This document shows, piece by piece, positions 46,749 through 56,900 of a stretch of DNA of 64,000 nt (the stretch's first letter is position 1; each line of letters begins with the position of its first letter). The position numbers and the translations under genes are program-made. Source of the DNA: Parasponia andersonii (Eukaryota > Streptophyta > Magnoliopsida > Rosales > Cannabaceae); NCBI GenBank assembly GCA_002914805.1, contig JXTB01000069.1, positions 1 through 64,000 on the forward strand. Direction: 5' to 3'. Under the pieces are notes generated by a model that did no database searches, had not been told where the DNA came from, and saw only the letters and a program-made list of their open reading frames with translations.

Positions 46749-46936
46749 ATATAAAAGAAAATTAGAGACTCTTACTGCATTTTTGAAAAGAAATAGAAAT
46801 ATATGGAGGGTAAGCTTATATATAAAAGAAAATTAAAGAAATAGAAATATATGGAGGGTAAGCTTATATATAAAAGAAAATTAGAGACTCTTACTGCATT
46901 TTTGAAAAGAAATAGAAATATATGGAGGGTAAGCTT
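46749..46936. repeat. Three tandem units (about 70, 48 and 71 bp)
   Basis: Units run from TATATAAAAGAAAATTA to ATGGAGGGTAAGC. The middle unit lacks the internal block with GACTCTTACTGCA, so it is about 24 bp shorter. Confidence 0.85.
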
Positions 46937-47371
46937 TTTTAGAATTGGTACAGCAATTTTTAGAAAATTATCATTTTTAATTTTTTTAAATGATATTTTT
47001 TAAAATAATAACTAGTGATCAATAATTAGTTTCCGAGTAACTAGCAATCAAAGGTATTTGTAACTGGTAATCCAGTAATCAGTTTTCCTAACTAGTAACT
47101 ATTTTAAAAATAATATATTTTTAAAAACTTTTTAAAAACTGATATTTTTTTCTAAAAGAAGCAGTACAGAAATTTTGGGAAAAAAATTAAATTATTTTTT
47201 ATTTTTATAAATAAAAGTGTTAGAAACTCGAAATATATATAATATTTTTTGCTACTATTTTTTTTTTTCGGGAAATAAAGTTTCATTACCTGCGCGCATA
47301 CCCATCCTCATCTAATTCGTTTTGTGGAAACATNAAAAGGATAACTAGTTAATCGCAAATAGGAGTCTTCA

Positions 47372-47491
47372 GTTTCCCTTTCCTTGTAGGTTTCTTCCAC
47401 AGCATTTACCTGTTTCCCTCTTCTTGTAGGTTTCCTTTATTGTGTTTTCGTGTTTCCCTTTTCCTATAGGTTTCCTGTTTGTTAAGGAAAA
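47372..47491. repeat. Three tandem repeats of exactly 40 bp
   Basis: Units start at 47372, 47412 and 47452, each GTTTCCCT followed by TTCTTGTAGG or TTCCTATAGG and TTTCCT. Confidence 0.85.
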
Positions 47492-47504
47492 CTGCACGGA
47501 GAAA

Positions 47505-47627
47505 GTCACACAAAAACCTGCGGAAGAGGTCGCATAAAAACCTGCGAAAGAGGTCGCATATAAGCACCACGAAGGAGGTCGCATATATCCTTCTTGGAGG
47601 AGGTCGCATATAATTCTTATGCGACCT
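47505..47627. repeat. Five tandem repeats of 24-25 bp ending in a perfect hairpin
   Basis: Units start GTCGCATA (GTCACACA in the first) at 47505, 47529, 47553, 47578 and 47603. The end forms AGGTCGCATA-TAATTCT-TATGCGACCT, a 10-bp perfect stem with a 7-base loop at 47601-47627. Open frames across the array are repeat artefacts (FLCDLFRR-type repeats). Confidence 0.85.
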
Positions 47628-47753
47628 TAGGATTTTAGACCGCACAACAATATATAATATTTTTTGCTACTATTTTTTTTTTTTTCCGGGAAATAAAGTT
47701 TCATTACCTGCGCGCATACCCATCCTCATCTAATTCGTTTTGTGGAAACATGT

Positions 47754-48715
47754 ATAACAAACTCTTTGAGTTCGTTGAGATGTTGGTATTCGTATCACGT
47801 TGCAAAAATCTCGCAAAAATATGTGGAAGCATGTATAATTTGAAACGAAGCTCTTCAGGGTTGATCGGGGGCAGTTGCCCCCATTGGATTTTTGAAAAAA
47901 AATCTAATATATAACTATAGTATATTATATATATAATTATATATGTATATAAAATATAGATATCACTTAAATAAGAAAAAATTATAGAGGTACGTTTACA
48001 CAGTTATGCTGGGCCTTCTGTAAATTTACTTTGGTCTACAATAGATTCTATCGAAAAGTCCCATGTTGAGGTATAATACATATGTTATTCTAGTTTAAAA
48101 GTTGTATTGCAATTCAGGAGAAAACTCAAATGTGAAACTAATTCTTAGTGAGGCCACATTTACGTACCACTATCTTTAGATGTTGTAATTTTTTTTAATA
48201 GAAATTCTTATTAGAGATTGCAATTTATTAAATTGAAGATATGTTTTTTTTTTCTTTCTAATAAGACTATTAAAGTCACGCAATTTGAAACAAAAATGAG
48301 CAATATAGTTAAGAACATATCTATAATTAATTAGATACATTAAATTTTGAAAAAATAATTTTTGTAACCATATCCAAACCTTTAACGTTGAGATTTAAAT
48401 TAAAGCTACAACCTCTAATAAAAAATATGAATGAATCAATAAATCGTAGTTAAGTTAATAGTTCATGTTTATGAAAAGGTTTTATTTAATTTATTCAAAA
48501 ACAATTTTTATTTAATATGTTCTTATTTTTTTTGCTAGTTTAAGTCTATGTGAAACAGTTGTAGAGAGATAGTTTTAATGAATATCTCAATTTTCTTTGA
48601 ATTAGTTTTAAAGTATGAAAACTTATTAAGAATAATTGTAATGTATCGTAAAACAATTATAGCATTTTCAATATTCTTATAGTATAATCTTATTTTTTTT
48701 AAAAGTATAAAAGCA
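47754..48715. other. AT-rich intergenic DNA
   Basis: No gene seen. TCGGGGGCAGTTGCCCCCAT near 47868 is a short G/C palindrome similar in style to the motif inside the element at 48716. Confidence 0.5.
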
Positions 48716-49107
48716 CTGACGGAGCCAATACAGGCTTATGAGGGGGGAGCTACCCCCTATTTTATTTGAAAATTATATTTTTACCATAGTTTTATTTAAA
48801 ATTTTCAATTTTATTCTCAATTTGGTTCTCTGTATTTTTATAATTATAGTCTTTTTCCCATTTTTTATAAATAAAATTCAATAATGCCTCTTAAATGGCC
48901 ATTAATTTTCTTATCAAATTTTTAAACTTTACTTATGTCATTTTAAAATACTAAATTTTGCCTACACTTTGGATATTTTTTTTTTTGGATTCACTTTAAA
49001 TACTCCATTTAATTCTATATTGATTTATATTGACTAACATGTTTCAAAATTAGTTAAAAAAATTTAGTATTTGCTCCCTTCAAAAAATTTCTTGGCTCCA
49101 TCACTTA
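48716..49107. mobile_element. Small element with inverted ends (MITE-like)
   Basis: ACTGACGGAGCCAA at the left is matched by the reverse complement TTGGCTCCATCACT at the right (12 of 14 bases). GGGGGGAGCTACCCCC lies near the left end. No coding. The GGAGCCA...TGGCTCC terminal style is frequent in plant repeats, but the superfamily is not assigned. Confidence 0.5.
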
Positions 49108-49915
49108 GTAAAATTTTGCCCCTACTAAATTATAATTTGGCTCCCGTAATAATATTGTACGCAATCTCTTTCATATCGACACCAATATTGGATTCAATAA
49201 TGCCTAGAATATACTACAGAGTACCTTAAAAAAAAAAAGGGAATAATTTTATCCTAAGGACCTTTGTTTGCAATCTCATCTCAAGAACTCAATCCTATAT
49301 TAATATTTCGTTTGGTGTACATAATTATTCTTTTCATTTTATTATTATTATTATTATTATAACGACATTGTTTTTTATTGGAGAATACGATGTTATATTA
49401 TTGTAATGATAATGTTGTTGAATAATAATAATGTTTGTTATTATTATTATTATGGTCGTCCTCCTTCTTCTTCTTCTTATTATTTTTTTTTTTATTTTAT
49501 TCTTCTTGTTGTTATTATTATTATTTCAATAAGTATTGTTTGTGTTTACTATTTGTTAAGGTAGTTTATCCGAACTAACCAGAGAAAGGCACGTGGCTCC
49601 TAAGTGAAACCAAATACGACATGTCATAGCCTATACTTAAAACAATACCAAACTCATTATGGGTCAAGTAGCTTAAAAAAGACTAAGTAAGCTGATCATG
49701 TATAAGGAGGGCAACCCTAGAGAATCAAATGACCTAGTTAGACTCTAAATTAAGGTTCGACTAAGTCTACGAGATTAGAAGATTAAGTCCTAATATTGTA
49801 TTACAATCCATAGGGATAAGTCAAACAACTCTTGAGAGATAAACTATCTGGTTGAAATACCAAAGGAGCCAAATCTATAAATGTGAAGGCCAATGCTTGG
49901 TTAGAGATTGTTCAG
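49108..49915. other. Intergenic DNA with TTA/TTC microsatellites
   Basis: A run of ATT/TTC trinucleotides spans 49338-49530. 49560-49915 is unique-looking sequence with no gene. Confidence 0.6.
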
Positions 49916-50548
49916 GATTTGACCTCGTGCTTTGACTAATTAATGAGACATGTGATCAATTAAAACAAAGTAGAGAATAATTAAGATTAAGGTTAGATCA
50001 CAGGGTGCACATAGAAAGGGCCATTATAATGTGTGCTACGTGTCGAGATAGAGAATTACACTTCCCACGACACCTTTGCCACTTTGGTGTTTGTAAAAAT
50101 GACTCACTTAGTGTACATAGGTGTAAAAATTATCATAATACTATCTACATATCGAAGTCCTGATAAGTGGTTGTAATAAACAACAATACTTCCTATGACA
50201 TTCGTTGCTAAGATAACAGGTATATGAGACAACAATAATATAATACTGCAATAATGATAAAAATGTCTAGTTGACAGAGTTGAATAAATGGATCATAGTA
50301 TTAACTAGAAGTCAATGAGAGGTTAGGAAAAATATTAGTAAAAGATAATGATTGAATATGAAATCCCAAACTTATACCACAGATCAAGCACAGAGTTCGC
50401 GGAGAGTATCTTGGTACCCACAGATCATTGAAGTGCGAATATTAAAGCTTATATGAAAAATAACTTATGAAACAAGTTAGAAAAATATAAGTACAAAGAA
50501 AGTGATATAAAAATAATAAAGTGATGAAGAAATGATATATAACACGAT

Positions 50549-50772
50549 ATTGGGCTTAAACCATGCAAATGAATGGATATGGGCCCAAAAATAGCTATAG
50601 ACAAAATATATAGATATCTAAATATATATGAAAATACATAAAAATATGCAAAATATATTGGGCTTAAACCATACAAATAAATGGATATGGGCCTAGAAAT
50701 AGCTATAGACAAAATATGTAGATATCTAAATATATATGAAAAATACATATAAACATGCAAAGATACATATAT
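50549..50772. repeat. 112-bp tandem duplication inside the 3' LTR
   Basis: GGGCTTAAACCAT to AAATATATT and GGGCTTAAACCAT to CATGCAAAG are adjacent near-identical copies starting at about 50549 and 50661. The other LTR has a single copy at about 55067. Confidence 0.8.
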
Positions 50773-51135
50773 GAAAAGATAAAAAGATATGCAGAACTAA
50801 TACATATAAATATGATAAGGTGAAATGAAAGACTTTGTGAACAAGTCTTATGCAAACTGTGAATAAATAGACATTTAGTAGCCACGAGTTAAATGAAAGA
50901 TAAAGTAAAATTGATGGAAATAAAGATAGTTAAATTTGTATGCATGTGCAGAAGATAGCATGGAGATGAACAAATGGGGTTATGGACTCAATGCTAAAGA
51001 ATGAAGGCTTAAGAGCTAAAAGAGTAGTACAAGAATTGGTGAATATGGAATTGAGAAGTTAATGAGATGAAAGATTAATATATATATATATATATGGTTG
51101 CCAATCCAATAGGTATTTTTTTTCTTTATCTATGG

Positions 51136-51136
51136 N
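51136..51136. other. Assembly gap (single N)
   Basis: Left of it is an invading TA-rich repeat end; right of it the LTR sequence resumes. Confidence 0.95.
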
Positions 51137-52089
51137 ATTGAGAGAAAGTTAGCTTAATAGTTCTGTTACAAATGAGGGGTATACCCTTTATTTATAGACA
51201 AATAATGCCTTGTGTTACAAGAGGTCTTAAGCTATAAGTGCTTGGTCTACGAGTATTTCTTTTCTAAGCAATTAATCTACAAGTACTTATCTTGCAAGTA
51301 CTTAATGCATAAGAGCTTAGGTTATAAGTTGGAAGCTTCTAGAACCTTTTAAAAGCAATGGCAACTCATCTCTAAGGCATGTGACTGGTATGTGAGATAG
51401 ATAGGCTCTAATACAATATGTAGTTTGACCCTAAACGACATGTAGTACCTCTTCAAATGACATGTAGTTTAGGTGAGCTAGTTTAAGTCTTAGTAATCTT
51501 GTACTTAATTAGCACTAATATATACATTAGGATTAACTCTAAAAATTGGGAAAACCCAAAATATTAAGTCCCCTGAGCTATCATGAATAGTTTTGAGTTG
51601 TAGCAAAAGTGACCATTCGCTAGAGCTCACTTTTTGAACATTCTTAGAAGAAGATGCCGATCATGTCTTGGCATATATGGAGAGGAAATATTTCCAAGTG
51701 AGGAAATGGAGAATTTTTAGGATAATTCCGGCAAAAGAAGACAATTATTCTTCCAAAATTGTGTTTTTGTAGAACTTTGTTAGATTGATAGATAAATGTT
51801 GAAATGTAGTATTTTTCATTTTCTTTGCAATGATATGAAAAATATAGAATTTGAAAATTAAACAATGATCTAGAAGAGTAAGAAGTAATTGTGCCTAGTT
51901 GATATGAATTTTTAATATAGAATAGCATATTGATAAAGTGTAGAGGGCAAAAATAAATGTATTTCAAAATGATTATAATTCCCATTACATGTATAAAATT
52001 GAATATGTTAAGATGTTCTTAATGATTGAATTGGGCAAGATACCTTTATATAACTAAACCACAAGTACATATACAAAGTGGTCATATAT

Positions 52090-52520
52090 TGTTAATGGCT
52101 CTGACATGATATATGATTCTTGTTATATTTGTTGATAGCTCTGACCAATTTTGTGATTTTTATTTTAGAGAAATTATATTGTTGATAGCTCTAGCTTATC
52201 ATATGATTCTTGTCATATTGATAGCTCGAGCTTTTTTTTTTTTTTTGAAGGGGAATTCTTTTTTTTTATTGTTTTTGCTTTTTTTTTTGTTTTTTGGCTT
52301 TTTATTGGTTTGGGGTTTTTGCTTTTTTTTTTGTTCCTTAGAAATTATGTTTATTGATAGCTCTGGCTTATCATATAATTCTTATCATATTGATAACTCA
52401 TTCATATCACATGATTTTTTCTTATTTTGTTTTGTTTTATTTTTTTCTTGTTTGTTGTTTTTTTTTTGTTTTAGAAAATCATGTTTGTCGATAGCTTAGA
52501 CATATCACATGATTTTGTTT
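52090..52520. repeat. Degenerate repeats of a GATAGCTCTGGCTTATCATATGAT-type unit with poly-T tracts
   Basis: The phrase TTGATAGCTC(T) with a following ATATGATTCTTGTCATAT occurs about six times between T-rich tracts, in the internal region of the retrotransposon. Phe-rich open frames here come from the T tracts. Confidence 0.65.
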
Positions 52521-52888
52521 TTTTATAAGAAATATATAATAGTCCCCAAGTATGAGGTGTATACATTATTTTGGATTTGCAGGCAAAGAAATTACCTCTA
52601 TGAGAAATGTTGATGCTGATTTTTCTCTAATCAAAACAGTTTCTCGTTCCTTGGGTAGCTTTATCTGTGATTGGGGAAAGGGTTAACATTTATCCTTTAT
52701 TGTTGATGATTATACAGGATTTCACCTTTTTAGTCCTTGGCTAAGTAATGCCTTCAAACTTTGTAGTATTCAGAAGTAGGATGACTAATTCTGTGATGGT
52801 AAATGCAAAATCATAGGTTGGCCAATTGCTCTTATGTCGGTAGCCTGGTGTTAGGTGGGCAAATTAGATCTCGATCTTTTATCTAATT

Positions 52889-53770
52889 CTAAATTAGTAT
52901 ATCGATTTGTTCAAGTGTGAAAGATATTTTAGAAGGAGTTGGCATATTCTTTTTGTCTTGTTGAAGTTGTCCAACTAAGTCAACCTTTCTTTTTCGTTTA
53001 GAAAAAGGTGGAGTATTCCACTTTTCGACAGTAGATTTGTGCAATTTCATAACTGTTTCTTCTGTATAGCTTACTTTCTGCGTCAATTCCGTAAAATTTG
53101 AGATGATATAGTTCTGAATATGAATTTTATACTCTATTCACATGCCTTTTGACGCACATTTAGATGAGTTCATCCTTCGAGATGATTTCTTTACAGTCCA
53201 AAGCTCTTTCTTTGAATCTATTTGCATAGATTATGAGTGGTTCATTTTTTTTTGTGTTATATTGGAGAGATTGGATAAACTTAGCTTATATTCTACTACA
53301 AAAAATTTGGTACAAAATATTGCTACCAACCCTTCCCACATGCGAGGCTGTCTACTGATAGATTAATAAACCATGAATATGCTTGATCAGTTAGTGATTT
53401 TACAAATTTCCTCAATCGTAATTCATGATCATCGATGTAGATTCCAAGGTCATCCAAGAAGCTAGTGACATGTTCTCTGGAATTGCCATTCTTTCTATCA
53501 AATTTCTTGAATTGAGGACTAGTATAGTCCTTTGGATATGACTTAGAAAGGATGTATGCAGAATATGGAGGTTGGAAGTTTACTGCTACTACAATCTTGT
53601 TGGCTCTTTTTGCCTCTACTTTAAGTACATCTTGTAGTTGCTCTTTGGTGATAAAACTGTGTGAAGTTTCATTATTCGTACCTGCTAGAATTATGACAGG
53701 AGAACAGGCAAGATTTTCTTACATTGTTAGCGTGGCAAGATTTCAATTGCCTGATACAGGTTAATTATGG
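52889..53770 (-). pseudogene. Retrotransposon gag relic
   Basis: Read on the minus strand, one section gives PQFKKFDRKNGNSREHVTSF followed by LDDLGIYIDDHELRLRKF and KSLTDQAYSWFINL, which is the typical plant Ty3/gypsy gag core (HV..FL..LG...L....SLT..AY.WY..L). Stops and frame changes follow (from about 53340 leftward). A terminal open part at 52889-53086 contains KLHKSTVEKW, a phrase seen near the C-terminal end of such gag regions. No protease, reverse transcriptase or integrase coding is visible in the element. Confidence 0.75.
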
Positions 53771-54410
53771 TTTTGACTTGATGGGATAGGGATAGATGAA
53801 GTCCCTGGTCCGTTTCTTCTTTTTAACTCAGCTAACTTTCGCATCATCAATTCTTGAGATTACATTAAGCTTTGCAGTGTACTTTTTATTTGAGCAAGAG
53901 TTTCTCCTTAAGAGATTACATTAAGCTTTGCAATGTACTTTTTATTTGAGCAAGAGTTTCTCCTTGTTAAGCTGATGTTTCGGAACTTGACAGATTTTGT
54001 TCATTATCCATTTGAAAGAATGAGGCAGAAAGTGGAAGAAAAATAAAAAAATATGTGAAAAGAAAAGAAAGGGAGTAGAATTTAATAATAAGAAATTAAA
54101 AGAAAAAGATATGCAGAATTTGGACAGAATTTTAAGAAGTGAAACTAGTAGAATTTTGGTAGAGTTGCAGTATATGAAATAGAATTCTGAGAATTGAAAG
54201 TGGTAGAATTTTTGTAGAGTTTCAATATTCGAAATAAAATTTTGTGGAGTGAACATAACAAAACTTTGGCAGAGTTTTAGTATATAAAATAGAATTTTGA
54301 GAAGTAAAACTGGCATAGTAACAGAATGCACTTGCGGATATGGGGAATCCTAGGGAAAACATAGTTTCCCTATTGCTACTCTCTAACGGAGTCGCCTTTT
54401 AAATATTCGA

Positions 54411-56293
54411 GATTTGACCTCATGCTCTGATTAATTAACGGGACCTGTGATTAATTAAAACAAAGTAGAAAATAATTGAGATTAAGCTTAGATCTCATGG
54501 TGCACATAGAAAGCACCATTATAATATATATTACACATCGAAGTCCCAGTGGGCAATTGAGATAGAGAATGACACTTCCCATGGCGCCCTTGTCACGTTG
54601 GTGATTGTAGAAATGACTCACTTAGTATGCACAGGTATAAGAATTATTATAATACTATCTACATGTCGAAGTCCTGATAGGCGGTTGAAATAAGCAACAA
54701 CACTTTCCACGGTGTCCATTGCTAGGATAACAAGCTTATGAGACCATAATAATATAATAATGTAATAATAATAAAGAAGTCTAGTTGATGGAGATGAATA
54801 AACCGACTATAGTGTCAACTAGAAGTCAATGAGAGGTTAGGAAAAATATTAGTAAAAGATAGTGATAGAATGCAAAATCTAAAAATTGTGCCACAGATCA
54901 AGCACAGAGTTCGAGAAGAATAGTTTGGTACTCATAAATCATTGAATTGTGAATTTTAAAGCCTACATGCAAAATAACTTTTGAAACAAGTTAAAAAAAA
55001 TATAAGTAGAGAGAAAGTGATATAAAAATAATAAAGTGATGAAGAAACGATATATGATAGGATATTAGGCTTAGACCACGCAAATGAATGGATATGAGCC
55101 TATAAATAGCTATAGACAAAATATGTAGATATCTAAATACGTATGAAAAAAAAATATATAAAAACATGCAAATATATATGTATGAAAGAAAGATAAAAAG
55201 ATATAGAGAACTAATGCATATAAATAGGATAAAGTGAAATAAAAGACTTATTGAACAAATCTTATGCAAACCGTGAATAAATAAACATCTAGTAGCCACA
55301 GATTAAATGAAAAATAAGGTTAGAAATAAAGATAGTTTAATTTGTATGTATGTGAGAAAGATGGCATGGAGATGAACAAATGGGGTTATGAAGCCAATGC
55401 TAAAGAATGAAGGCTTAAGGCCCAAAAGAGTAGTACACAAATTGGTGATATAGAATTGAGAAGTTAATGAGATGAAAGATGAATATATATGCATAGAATG
55501 AAGGGATAAGATCATAAGTTGAAGAGAAACCGAGAGGTGATGGTGGTGGCATTGAGTATTAAGCCACAGATAAGCACAAAAAATTACTAAAAGGAGCTTT
55601 AAGCTTCATATGAATAAGAAAAAGAGATCTGGAAATAGCACAGTTGAGAGAGAGAATTAAGAGAGAAATAGAGCTTATATTAAGAGAAAGTGAGCTGAAT
55701 TGTTGTATTACAAATGAAAGTGTACCCCTTATTTATAGGCAAATAATTCCTTGTGTTATAAAAGGTTTTAAGCTATAAATGCTTAGTTGACAAGTAATTC
55801 TTTTGTAAGCAATTAATCTACAAGTACTTGTCTTGCAAGTAGTTAATGCATAAGAGCTTAGGTTATATTGAGAGAAAGTGAGCTGAATTGTTGTGTTATA
55901 AATGAGGATGTACCCCTTATTTATAGGCAAATAATACCTTGTGTTATAAAAGGTCTTAAGCTATAAATGCTTATTTGACAAGTACTTCTCTTGTAAGTAA
56001 TTAATCTATGAGTACTTGTCTTGCAAGTAGTTAATTCATAAGAGTTTAGGTTACAAGTTGGAAATTTTTGGAATCTTTTGGAAGCAAGGACAACTCATCT
56101 CAAAGGTATATGATCGGCATGCGAGATGGATAGCCTCTAATACGATATGTACCTTGATCCTAAATGGCATAAAGTTCCTCCTCAAAGGATATGTAGCTTA
56201 GGTGAGCTAGTTTAAGTCTTAGTAATCTTGTGCTTAATTCGCACTAATTTATGCATTAGGATCAATTTCAAAAATTGGAAAAACCCCAAAACA
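54411..56293 (-). mobile_element. 5' LTR of the minus-strand retrotransposon
   Basis: Starts TGTTTTGGGG at 56293 on the minus strand and ends near GAGGTCA at about 54417. A segment of about 187 bp is tandemly duplicated (55679-55865 and 55866-56052) and contains the TATAAATAAGGGG promoter-like sequence in both copies. The other LTR has one copy. Confidence 0.75.
55679..56052. repeat. 187-bp tandem duplication in the 5' LTR, doubling the TATA region
   Basis: ATT(A/G)AGAGAAAGTGAGCTGAA starts each copy. Both include ACCCCTTATTTATAGGCAAA and AAGTACTTGTCTTGCAAGTA. Confidence 0.85.
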
Positions 56294-56309
56294 GAGGTTA
56301 TAACTCACA

Positions 56310-56900
56310 TTGACTAGTTGAACACCTATATTGGAAGACCAATAAAAATAACCGGAGAAACCAACCAACTACTAGGGAACAACATGGTTCTGACCAAGTG
56401 ATGAAATAAAGGTCAGTGCATGCTGCGAGGAGGCTAAAACCTAACCTTTGTCATATGCTTTTGTCTGTATATACGGGTAGGTGAGAACTTTCTCTATTTT
56501 TTTAGGGACATGTGGACATTAATTCTAGTATTTTAGAACTATAAAGCTACTATAAATAGTCTTATATCCACCTAAAAAAGGTAGCCGCCATAAATCTCCA
56601 AAACCTTATTTGTTTCTTTATTTTTCTCATTTAGTCATGTCACTATTCATTAATAATACTTCATTGAATTCATCATTGACTACTTTTTGTGGATGAGATT
56701 TGGCATATATCACACCAGTACTACCTCCATCGGTTAGTGAAAAGTCTACTTATAACTTTTTTTAAAATTATACGGACTAAACTTATATCAAATCTGGATT
56801 TGGATTTCTTTCGAGAAAGAACCGGTCGAAGGCGTGCAGAACGTGTTAGTTCATGTACTAAAATCCACACTAACACTATTCATTGTTGGTATTTCTTGAG
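56310..56900 (+). mobile_element. LTR end fragment of another element
   Basis: CTATAAATAGTCTTATATCC (TATA-like, 56549) is followed 250-330 bp later by GGATTTGGATTTCTTTCGAG and ACTAAAATCCACACTAACA, the layout and wording of the R-U5 part of long plant gypsy LTRs. The left limit is blurred by the neighbouring LTR. Confidence 0.4.

Larger units (their letters stand above)
47231..47753. repeat. About 104-bp direct repeat flanking a gap and two minisatellites
   Basis: The block from ATATAATATTTTTTGCTAC to TTTTGTGGAAACAT occurs at 47231-47333 and 47650-47751. The gap N at 47334 follows the first copy directly. Either contig ends overlap, or 47335-47650 is a segment present in one haplotype only. 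Confidence 0.8.
49916..51563 (-). mobile_element. 3' LTR of a minus-strand retrotransposon
   Basis: Collinear with 54411-56293 over most of its length (shared landmarks: ACCTCGTGC, AAAACAAAGTAGA, GTGCACATAGAAAG, AACTAGAAGTCAATGAGAGG, TGGGCTTAAACCA and CTTATTTATAG). A TATA-like TATAAATAAGG is read on the minus strand near 51187-51197. It carries a 112-bp tandem duplication (50549-50772) that the other LTR lacks, and a foreign TA/GGTTGCCAATCC block with a gap at 51136. A purine-rich CTCAGGGGACTT sits next to its start on the minus strand and fits a polypurine tract. Confidence 0.75.
49916..56293 (-). mobile_element. Gag-only LTR retrotransposon (degenerate, non-autonomous)
   Basis: Two related LTRs (54411-56293 as 5', 49916-51563 as 3') bracket only 2.8 kb of internal DNA with a gag relic. 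Just inside the 5' LTR, on the minus strand, GGCGACTCCGTTAGAGAG resembles the leader start of many plant gypsy elements. No convincing target duplication was seen. Either polymerase was deleted or the element belonged to a non-autonomous family using enzymes from relatives. Confidence 0.7.

Noticed and set aside
47505..47627. CRISPR-like regular array
   Set aside because: Units are contiguous 24-25-bp tandem repeats without spacers, in a plant genome.
47369..47645. ORFs with repeated FLCDLFRR-like peptides
   Set aside because: The repeats reflect the 24-25-bp DNA array, whose units change length and break the frame.
50449..50885. Ile/Tyr-rich ORFs, and the similar ORF at 54991-55299
   Set aside because: They occur in both LTRs of the minus-strand retrotransposon and are non-coding LTR sequence.
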